Source: Candidatus Zhuqueibacterota bacterium (GTDB taxonomy: Bacteria > Zhuqueibacterota > Zhuqueibacteria > Oceanimicrobiales > Oceanimicrobiaceae). Taken from it: a stretch of DNA of 12,429 bases. The stretch spans positions 1 through 12,429 of the forward strand of contig JAABYK010000615.1 in NCBI GenBank assembly GCA_011775825.1, written 5' to 3'. The notes below the pieces were generated by a model. It was not told the origin of the DNA, made no database searches, and was given only the letters and a program-made list of their open reading frames with translations. The position numbers and the translations under genes were made by a program. Below are positions 5,787-12,429 of this stretch, one piece after another. Position 1 is the first letter of the stretch. Each line of letters begins with the position of its first letter.

Positions 5787-8700
5787 TTATTCGTATTTGA
5801 ATGTCGCTCCATCCCTCTTGGACACTTGCCTCGGTCGAGAAAGGGCCTCCCTTTGTTTTCTTGCCAAATCCTGTGCTTTGCTCAAATCACGCTGATCTTT
5901 ACCGTCATCGGACTCCAGGCTAAAATATCTCGCCTGCGCTTTTATGGTAGGATATTTAAACAATTCGATTATTGATAAGTCGCGATTAAAGACAGCCTGT
6001 AATTTATTTTGAACTTGAACCAAAAGCAAGGAGTGTCCGCCCAGATCAAAGAAATTGTCATCAACACCGACCTTTTTTACCCCAAGCACTTCCTGCCAGA
6101 TACCGGCAATTGCCCTCTCGACCTCATTCTGAGGCGCCACATAAGCTGACTCCAGCTCAGGACGAATACCTTCCGGGGCCGGAAGCGCCTTGCGATCCAC
6201 TTTTCCGTTGGGGGTCAATGGAAAAGCGTCGAGAAACACAAATGTGCTTGGTACCATGTACTCAGGAAGGGACTCCATGAGATAACGCCGCAGCTCACTA
6301 ACCGTCGGAGCCGATCTTGCTTTCGAAACCATATACCCAACCAGACGTTTTTCTGTCTTCAGCTCATCTTCTTCATCTCTGGCTACAACCACAACTTCGT
6401 CAATGTTTGGGTAGTTTGTAAGCGCTGTCTCAATTTCCCCCAACTCAATGCGGAAACCGCGAATCTTCACTTGATGGTCTATACGACCCTGAAATTCGAT
6501 ATTACCATTTGGTAAGCGGCGCGCCAGATCCCCGGTCCGGTACATACGCGCTCCATCTTTGCTAAAAGGATTGGGGATGAACTTTTCCGCTGTCAACTCA
6601 GGGCGGTTCAGATAACCACGAGCTAAACCATCACCACCAATGTATAGTTCCCCATAAACCCCAACAGGTACCGAACGCAAATTCCGATCCAAAAGATAGA
6701 TTTGCGTGTTGGCAATGGCAGGCCCAACAGGAACTATCCCCCCTTTGGACTCGATATGGCAAACCGCAGACCAGATGGTGGTCTCCGTCGGTCCGTACAT
6801 ATTCCACAGAGAGGCTCCGCATTCTAATAACCGATTGGCCAACTCTCGTGGTAGTGCTTCGCCCCCACACAGTATTTTCAATTTGTCATGACCGCTCCAG
6901 CCACTATCCAACAGCAGGCGCCAGGTCGCCGGCGTCGCTTGCATCACGGTTGCCCCGGATAGGGTTAACATCTCACTCAAGCGACCGCCGTCCGAGGCCA
7001 CTTCACCACTGGCCAAAACCACACGCCCACCCACCATGAGTGGCAAGTAGAGCTCCAGACCGGCAATATCAAAAGACAACGTGGTGACTGCAAGCAGCAC
7101 ATCCTCCTGCGTTAGTCCCGGTTCTTTGCTCATCGAATACAAGAAATTCACCAGGGTCTGATGCTGAATCCCAACTCCCTTGGGCTTTCCGGTTGAACCC
7201 GAAGTATAAATAACGTAAGCCAGGTTAGCACAATCCGACCCGCTTACCGGATTCGACGCGCTCTCTTTGCAAATTTCCGCCCCGTCACTGTCTAAACAAA
7301 TAACCTCCGCCTTATGTTCAGGCAACACTCTTACAAGCTGTTTCTGCGTTACCAGCACGGAAACCTGGGCATCCTTGAGTATGTAGCCTATTCGCTCCTT
7401 GGGATAAGAAGGATCTAAAGGCACATAAGCACCACCCGCCTTCATAATGCCCAAAAGTCCAATCACCATCTCAAGAGAACGCTCTACATAAATCCCAACC
7501 AGAACATCCGGACCAATGCCAAGCTTCCGAAGGTAGTGAGCCAGTCGGTTTGCCCGACGGTTCAGTTCACCATAGCTTAGCTCATCCTTTCCCATCACGA
7601 CTGCACTCGTCTCAGGTGTCCTTTCCACCTGAGCTTCAAACAGTTGTTGAAAGCATTTATCTTTAGGATACTGCCGTTGAGTTGCATTCCATTCAGCAAC
7701 CAGTTGATGCTGCTCCTCTTTCTTTAGTATTGGCAAGTCAGCGATGCATAGGTCTGGATTAGCGATGATGCTCTCCAACAGCGTCTCGAAGTGCCCTACC
7801 ATTCTTTTTATAGTGCTCCCATCAAACAGGTCTGTGTTGTACTCCACCGCTCCCAGGAGCCGTTCATCACGTTCCCCCATATACAATGTCAAATCAAACC
7901 TTGATGGTTTCTGAGTACTCACTAAGGGGGTCAAGGTAAAATCTGAAAGCTCAAAGCCTGGCAGTGGTGCATTCTGTAGAACAAACATAACCTGGAACAG
8001 CGGTGACGTACTCAGATCTCGTTCTGGTTGCACTTCCTCCACCAGCTTTTCAAAAGGTAGCTCCTGGTGGGCATAGGCACCCATGGCCACATCCTGCACC
8101 TGTGAAAGCAGCTGACGGAAAGTGGGGTTGCCACTCATGTCCGTGCGCATGACCATCGTGTTGACAAAGCAACCAATCAGCCCTTCGATTTCGGCCCGGT
8201 TGCGACCTGCAATGGGTGAGCCCACTATGATGTCCTCCTGGCCGCTATAGCGGTAAAGTAGTATCTTAAAAGCTGCTAACAGCGTCATGAACAAAGTCTT
8301 TCCTTCTTGATTAGATAGTTTTGTAAGCGCCGCGGTTAGAGACTTGGGTAACTCCAAAGATTCTACGGCACCCGGAAAGGTCTGCACGCTCGGGCGCGGG
8401 CGGTCCGTGGGCAACTGAAGTATGGGAAGGCTGCCTCCAAGATGCTGCTTCCAATAGGAAAGTTGGGTTTCCAGAACTTCCCCTTTTAGCCATTCCCTTT
8501 GCCAGACCGCGAAATCCGCATATTGGATGGGTAGTTCAGGAAGGGAGTGGGATCGTCCGTTGCGGAACGCCTCGTAGAATTCTCGTAGTTCTTTAAAGAA
8601 AATCCCAATGGCCCAGGCGTCGGAAACAATATGATGCATGGTTAGAATGAGCACCGACTCCATTTCATCCAGCCGCAACAAACTGCCGCGTACAAGCGGA

Positions 8701-9164
8701 CCCTTAGCCAAGTCGAACGGACGTTCGGTTTCTTCGACAATCAGTCGTTGAGACTCGGCCTCGCGCTCGGAAGCAGGTAAGTTGCTGAGGTCTACCACTG
8801 ACAGAGGTAAGAAACCTTCTTTGGCAATGACCTGTTCCGGTTGGCCATTTACGATGGCAAACGTGCTTCGCAGAACTTCGTGGCGCTTGACGATTTCATC
8901 AAATGCGTACCTAAGGGCCTTCTCACTGATTTGGCCTGTAACTTTGTAGCTTAAGCATATATTCCACGTGAAGCTGTCAGGTTCCATTTGGTGGAGAAAC
9001 CACAGTCTCTGCTGCGCGAAGGAGAGAGGAAACGTATCCGTTTCCCGACTTTGACGGCTAATTTTGTGCGCAGCACCGCCGCCATTCTTCTTTTTAAGTC
9101 GCTCCAAAAGCAACTTACGTTTCTCCGCCGGAAGAGCAGCAATTCGTTTCGTAATGTCGTTCAT
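5787..9164 (-). CDS. Single-module NRPS, condensation-adenylation-carrier (C-A-PCP), predicted glycine
   Basis: A 1125-residue cytoplasmic synthetase. The condensation domain (about 44-460) shows SFAQQRLWFL, RHEVLRSTF, HHIVSDA (177-183), YADFAVWQREW, GCFVNT and HQELPFE. The catalytic His pair and Asp are present, but the usual Gly of HHxxxDG is Ala. The adenylation domain (about 500-1000) has TSGSTGKPKG (654-663), YGPTETT (790-796), YRTGDL (875-880) and NGKVDRKAL (986-994, Lys988). Pocket residues by alignment to GrsA are D699, I700, L703, Q742, L765, G767, M789, I797, W798 and K988. The code DILQLGMIWK differs at one position from the glycine code DILQLGLIWK as I recall it. The carrier domain has LGGHSL with Ser1045 for phosphopantetheine. 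A charged 40-residue tail follows; there is no thioesterase or epimerase. It should accept a ketide chain from the upstream PKS and add an amino acid. Confidence 0.95.
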   Translation of the reverse strand: MNDITKRIAALPAEKRKLLLERLKKKNGGGAAHKISRQSRETDTFPLSFAQQRLWFLHQMEPDSFTWNICLSYKVTGQISEKALRYAFDEIVKRHEVLRSTFAIVNGQPEQVIAKEGFLPLSVVDLSNLPASEREAESQRLIVEETERPFDLAKGPLVRGSLLRLDEMESVLILTMHHIVSDAWAIGIFFKELREFYEAFRNGRSHSLPELPIQYADFAVWQREWLKGEVLETQLSYWKQHLGGSLPILQLPTDRPRPSVQTFPGAVESLELPKSLTAALTKLSNQEGKTLFMTLLAAFKILLYRYSGQEDIIVGSPIAGRNRAEIEGLIGCFVNTMVMRTDMSGNPTFRQLLSQVQDVAMGAYAHQELPFEKLVEEVQPERDLSTSPLFQVMFVLQNAPLPGFELSDFTLTPLVSTQKPSRFDLTLYMGERDERLLGAVEYNTDLFDGSTIKRMVGHFETLLESIIANPDLCIADLPILKKEEQHQLVAEWNATQRQYPKDKCFQQLFEAQVERTPETSAVVMGKDELSYGELNRRANRLAHYLRKLGIGPDVLVGIYVERSLEMVIGLLGIMKAGGAYVPLDPSYPKERIGYILKDAQVSVLVTQKQLVRVLPEHKAEVICLDSDGAEICKESASNPVSGSDCANLAYVIYTSGSTGKPKGVGIQHQTLVNFLYSMSKEPGLTQEDVLLAVTTLSFDIAGLELYLPLMVGGRVVLASGEVASDGGRLSEMLTLSGATVMQATPATWRLLLDSGWSGHDKLKILCGGEALPRELANRLLECGASLWNMYGPTETTIWSAVCHIESKGGIVPVGPAIANTQIYLLDRNLRSVPVGVYGELYIGGDGLARGYLNRPELTAEKFIPNPFSKDGARMYRTGDLARRLPNGNIEFQGRIDHQVKIRGFRIELGEIETALTNYPNIDEVVVVARDEEDELKTEKRLVGYMVSKARSAPTVSELRRYLMESLPEYMVPSTFVFLDAFPLTPNGKVDRKALPAPEGIRPELESAYVAPQNEVERAIAGIWQEVLGVKKVGVDDNFFDLGGHSLLLVQVQNKLQAVFNRDLSIIELFKYPTIKAQARYFSLESDDGKDQRDLSKAQDLARKQREALSRPRQVSKRDGATFKYE

Positions 9165-9172
9165 ATGGTGAA

Positions 9173-9177
9173 TCCCT
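9173..9177 (-). promoter_or_regulatory. Ribosome binding site of the NRPS gene
   Basis: AGGGA on the minus strand ends 8 nt before the ATG at 9164. It supports that start, and the N-terminal helix (ALPAEKRKLLLERLKKK) before the condensation domain is normal for such proteins. Confidence 0.55.
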
Positions 9178-9326
9178 AATTTTTATTTTTTTGAATAATT
9201 AATTGAGTCTGTGCTGTCCTGGCGGCGTAGCCAGAAAGTCACTTTTTGCAATATTTTCGAACCAAATAACAGATGCTGAGATGTGATAAAGGTCGAGAAA
9301 ATGGGTTTTTCGGCCACGCCCCGGCG

Positions 9327-9467
9327 AGTGATTGACCGAAAAGTGGTAAAATGCTGTCATTGCGAGGCGTTTTTGCCGAAGCAATCTCCTGCCATGCCTA
9401 ATAAGGAGATTGCTTCGCTGAGAAGTGCTCGCAATGACATAAAGAATCGACTTTTCGGTCAATCACT
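9327..9467. repeat. 141-bp nested palindromic repeat (MITE-like or structured RNA element)
   Basis: Three perfect inverted-repeat arms are nested. The outer arm of 18 bp is AGTGATTGACCGAAAAGT (9327-9344) against 9450-9467. The middle arm of 12 bp is TGTCATTGCGAG (9355-9366) against 9428-9439. The inner arm of 14 bp is CGAAGCAATCTCCT (9377-9390) against 9404-9417, around a 13-nt loop. The two internal loops are symmetric, 10 nt on each side. The inner core (TCATTGCGAG...GAAGCAATCTCC...GGAGATTGCTTCG...CTCGCAATGACA) resembles a dispersed palindrome that I recall from many bacterial genomes, often mis-called as a small protein. The outer arms are not part of that core as I know it. The element begins 2 bp after the PKS stop codon. 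No other copy was seen in this window. Confidence 0.85.
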
Positions 9468-9469
9468 AC

Positions 9470-12429
9470 CTAAGATTGAGTCTCTATCTCCTCCAGGATT
9501 TGACTAAGCGTAGCACTATCTTCCGCCTCGACCATTTTTTCCAAAATAACATTCGCCAATTCTGCAATAGTCGGTTTTTCAAAGAAGCTTTGGAGGTTTA
9601 ACTCGACATGAAATGTATCTCGTACTCTGGAAACGACCCCTGTTGCCAAAAGTGAGTGTCCGCCTAATTCAAAGAAGTTATCCTGAATCCCTATTTTGTC
9701 GATGCCAAATAGTTCCTGCCAGATATCTGCGAGTGTTTGTTCAAGCTCGTTGGTAGGCGCAACGTAGTCATATTGCAGGGCCGGCCTTGAATGACGCGCC
9801 TCCGACTCGACCTTTTTGGTCCCTTCTTTCTTTCGCATGGATTCCAGCTCGACCCACTTGCTAATCCTGGCCTGCAAGTCTCCTGTCGAGACAACGATCT
9901 GGCTCAACGGATCAATGGACATCACACGTCGGAAGACCTCAACCCCTTCATCTGGTGTCAATGCTAGTTCCGCCAAATCTGCGCCTGCAACTTTATTCGA
10001 TTGTTTCAACTCATGAAACCGCCAGGCATCCCAATTGACACTGATCCAGGGCACGCCGTTCGTGTGGTTGTGCAGACCAGCAAATGCGTCCATGAAAAGA
10101 TTCGCCGCCGAGTAAGCGAGATATCCAAGGCCTCCCAAAACAGATGATATCGATGAGAATAACAGACAAAAATCTAATTTTTGTCCTTCCAGAACCTTTT
10201 GCAGGACGATAAGCCCATCGATCTTTGGTCGGAACTGGGTTTGGCAATCGTCTTTGTTCGTCTCTTGTATCGAATCAAACTTCCCGCCGACAAGAATCCC
10301 GGCAGCGTGGATGGCACCATCGATCGTGCCAAATCTTTCGGTTGCCATGGCAACAGCCGCTTTCATATCATCAAAATTTGCAGCATCAGCTTTAGCGACA
10401 ACAACTTCGGCGCCCAAGCTCTCCAGATACTGCACCTTGAAGATCTTTTGGCTGGACACCTCGCTCTCGTCGTGATCTGCAAGCCATTTTTCCCACTCGC
10501 CCTTTGGTGGGAGACCGTTCCGGCTGGTTAGAATCAGTTTAGCCTTGACGTTTTTTGCCAGATACTCGGCAAGCACAAGCCCGATGCGTCCCAGTCCACC
10601 GGTGATCAGATAGACACCTCCTTGACGTAGAAGTGACGGTTGTCCGTCAGCTTCACCAATAGGTACGGCATCGAAATTCTGCACCCACCTCTGGTTTCCA
10701 CGATAAGCGACCACCAGGTCCGACTGCTTCCTGGTAATCTCTCGCGTGAGCTGTTCAACCAGTCTCGCCCTCTGCAGACCATTCACCTCCGGAATGACGA
10801 TATCAATGCTGCGACAGGTCATATTTAAGTATTCCTGCGGAATCACCTTACAAGCTCCTACAACCGTTGCCTTTTCGGGATAGAGAACTTCGTCATCGGT
10901 CACCTTCTGCATGTTATTGGTTATGATAGTCACTTGTATGGAATTGCTGACCTTATGTTTTCCTAATGCTTGTGCAACGTACAACTGACTGAAGAAACCG
11001 CACTCCTGTGCGGATTCGATCGTTCCGTTTTGGGCCGCCATATCATCAGGGGATGTGATGCCCCACATGTGCACAATCTTTGTCAGCGTTTTTTCTTGCG
11101 CGCATAGATCCTGGATGAGCGCATCATAGTCCTCATGGTTCTGTGGATTTATTACGAAACTCTGTTCGTCAATCTTATTGAATTTCTTCCCTGCCGAAAC
11201 CGTCACGACAGTTTGCTTCTCTTCTCCAAGTCCCTGTATAATCTCTCCCGCCAGTCCAGAGATATCTGTAAAGACAAGCCAGCACGCTTTTTCGTCATCA
11301 GGGATGTCCGGTTCGAGCTTGAAAGATGGAAAAGATTGCTTCCAGACCGGCACATAGAACCAGTCAGCGATATCCTCTTTTTTGCTCAAAGAAACCGGCT
11401 GGCGGGTCGCCTGGGAGACGCCATCCCGTTGTGGTTCGACCCAGTAACGTTGACGCTCAAACGGATAGGCGGGTAACGGTATCCGATGACGCTTTTCATT
11501 CTCATAAAATTTGAACCAATCGATCTCTACACCGGAAAGCCAGAGCCGCCCCATGGTGGTCAAAAGAAACACGAGGTCCGATTGCATGTCGTCGGGATGG
11601 CGCATGGAGGAGGCGATCAATTGGTTGAAAGACTGTTCTTTTTGCTGCGTTCTCAACTCTAACTGACACATTCCTGATAATGTATTTAACGTCCTGCCCG
11701 GCCCTACCTCCAGAAGCACCCTTGAAGGTTCATTCAACAACTCCTGCGCCCCGGCGGCAAAATTCACCGCCTGCCGCAGGTGCTGCGCCCAATAGCCTGG
11801 ATCCGTAACCTGATCAGCCGTGATCCAGGTGCCGGTCACATTGGATACAAAAGGAATCCGCGGTGGCGAAAGCTCGACGGCTGCTACTCGCTCGGCAAAC
11901 GGTGCCAGAATCGCATCCATCATCTCTGAATGAAAGGCATGAGACGTATGCAGACGACGACACTCCATCCCTTGGTTAGCAAGCTGCTCTGCAAATTCAT
12001 CCACTTCTTCACCGGGGCCGGAAACCACACAGAGCGCAGGCGCGTTTACCGCCGCCAACGAAAGCCTCCCATTGAGCAAAGGCACGACCTCAGATGCCGC
12101 CCGCGAAACAGCCAACATAGACCCCGGAGGCATGGACTGCATCAGCCGGCCTCGTTCGGCCACCAAGGCCAGAGCATCTTCAAGGGAAAATACCCCCGCC
12201 AAACACGCCGCTACATATTCGCCGATACTGTGCCCAATCATCGCTTGTGGGCGCACCCCCCACGACATCCACAACCTCGCTAAAGCATACTCGATCACAA
12301 ACAAAGCTGGCTGCGTGACAGCGGTCTGCTTCAATCTTTCCGCGGCCGCTTCCGCATCCTCATCCTCTGGATAAAGGATATCGCGCAGGTCAACATCTAA
12401 ATCAGGCTCGAGCAGTTCGCAGCACTGAT
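9470..12429 (-). CDS. Type I modular polyketide synthase, AT(partial)-KR-ACP (5' end beyond window)
   Basis: 986 residues are visible; the frame stays open to the right edge, so the TTG at 12334 is not a real start, and the KS domain should lie outside. Numbering is from the first whole codon (12427). The acyltransferase has GHSIGE with Ser67, and HAFH (163-166), which indicates malonyl-CoA. The post-AT linker ends in LPAYPFERQRYW (318-329). About 230 residues of structural KR subdomain follow, then the catalytic KR: TGGLGRIG (609-616), Lys735, Ser759, Tyr772, Asn776. No DH or ER fits between AT and KR, so the product should be a beta-hydroxyacyl chain. The carrier domain has LGGHSL with Ser925. 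A short acidic tail (LSQILEEIE) resembles C-terminal docking tails. The stop is 305 bp upstream of the NRPS, its likely acceptor. Confidence 0.95.
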   Translation of the reverse strand, partial: QCCELLEPDLDVDLRDILYPEDEDAEAAAERLKQTAVTQPALFVIEYALARLWMSWGVRPQAMIGHSIGEYVAACLAGVFSLEDALALVAERGRLMQSMPPGSMLAVSRAASEVVPLLNGRLSLAAVNAPALCVVSGPGEEVDEFAEQLANQGMECRRLHTSHAFHSEMMDAILAPFAERVAAVELSPPRIPFVSNVTGTWITADQVTDPGYWAQHLRQAVNFAAGAQELLNEPSRVLLEVGPGRTLNTLSGMCQLELRTQQKEQSFNQLIASSMRHPDDMQSDLVFLLTTMGRLWLSGVEIDWFKFYENEKRHRIPLPAYPFERQRYWVEPQRDGVSQATRQPVSLSKKEDIADWFYVPVWKQSFPSFKLEPDIPDDEKACWLVFTDISGLAGEIIQGLGEEKQTVVTVSAGKKFNKIDEQSFVINPQNHEDYDALIQDLCAQEKTLTKIVHMWGITSPDDMAAQNGTIESAQECGFFSQLYVAQALGKHKVSNSIQVTIITNNMQKVTDDEVLYPEKATVVGACKVIPQEYLNMTCRSIDIVIPEVNGLQRARLVEQLTREITRKQSDLVVAYRGNQRWVQNFDAVPIGEADGQPSLLRQGGVYLITGGLGRIGLVLAEYLAKNVKAKLILTSRNGLPPKGEWEKWLADHDESEVSSQKIFKVQYLESLGAEVVVAKADAANFDDMKAAVAMATERFGTIDGAIHAAGILVGGKFDSIQETNKDDCQTQFRPKIDGLIVLQKVLEGQKLDFCLLFSSISSVLGGLGYLAYSAANLFMDAFAGLHNHTNGVPWISVNWDAWRFHELKQSNKVAGADLAELALTPDEGVEVFRRVMSIDPLSQIVVSTGDLQARISKWVELESMRKKEGTKKVESEARHSRPALQYDYVAPTNELEQTLADIWQELFGIDKIGIQDNFFELGGHSLLATGVVSRVRDTFHVELNLQSFFEKPTIAELANVILEKMVEAEDSATLSQILEEIETQS

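Larger units (their letters stand above)
9165..9469 (-). other. PKS-NRPS intergenic region
   Basis: This 305-bp gap is unusually long for neighbouring megasynthase genes read in the same direction. Its distal half (9327-9467) is the nested palindrome listed separately. Next to the NRPS it is AT-rich (about 9179-9202) with a small hairpin, CTGGC at 9219-9223 and GCCAG at 9230-9234, not followed by a T-run. I see no convincing promoter or terminator. Open frames here read through the palindrome on both strands and look spurious. Confidence 0.6.

Noticed and set aside
9199..9462. Minus-strand 87-residue open frame containing SQRSNLLIRHGRR
   Set aside because: It is a read-through of the palindromic repeat. 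Such frames recur wherever this repeat occurs and are not genes.
12332..12334. TTG at 12334 as the PKS start codon
   Set aside because: The frame continues upstream to the window edge with typical acyltransferase sequence (CCELLEPDLDVDLRDILYP), so the true start is outside.

Overview
The window is about 12.4 kb of a bacterial chromosome of moderate GC, and every convincing gene lies on the minus strand. The metalloprotease remnant ends in a domain of the type used for type IX secretion (NYPNxFNPS start, KxYxxLG, GLAS-VYxY, FVQTRKMLL end). That points to the FCB superphylum (Bacteroidetes, Ignavibacteria, Calditrichaeota or KSB1-like candidate phyla). The exact lineage cannot be told from here.

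Read in the direction of transcription, right to left. (1) 12429-9470: the 3' part of a modular type I polyketide synthase, entered inside its acyltransferase domain, then ketoreductase and acyl carrier domains; it is open at the right edge. (2) 9469-9165: a 305-bp gap holding a 141-bp nested palindromic repeat. (3) 9164-5787: a single-module NRPS (C-A-PCP, no thioesterase) whose binding-pocket code suggests glycine. (4) 5782-4871: a broken, internally deleted copy of a secreted metalloprotease, starting 4 bp after the NRPS stop. (5) 4847-3666: a family 2 polyprenyl-phosphate glycosyltransferase. (6) 3646-1982: a multi-spanning GT-C glycosyltransferase, 19 bp downstream. (7) 1827-1: an intact, open-ended secreted metzincin-type metalloprotease with Ig-like and Fn3 domains. 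It is absent from the supplied ORF list because it runs off the left edge; I translated it by hand and it stays open for all 609 codons.

How they may work together. The PKS module (malonyl-specific AT, KR, no DH or ER) would hand a beta-hydroxyacyl chain to the NRPS, which would add glycine. Release or further extension must occur elsewhere because no thioesterase is visible. The two glycosyltransferases form a classical lipid-linked sugar pair: the GT2 enzyme charges a polyprenyl phosphate on the cytoplasmic side, and the GT-C enzyme uses that donor outside the membrane. Whether they decorate the PKS/NRPS product, cell-surface glycan or exported proteins is open.

The glycosyltransferase pair sits between two related metalloprotease sequences, one intact and one decayed. 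This suggests duplication or rearrangement at the edge of the biosynthetic cluster. I found no tRNA, rRNA, CRISPR array, transposase or integrase.
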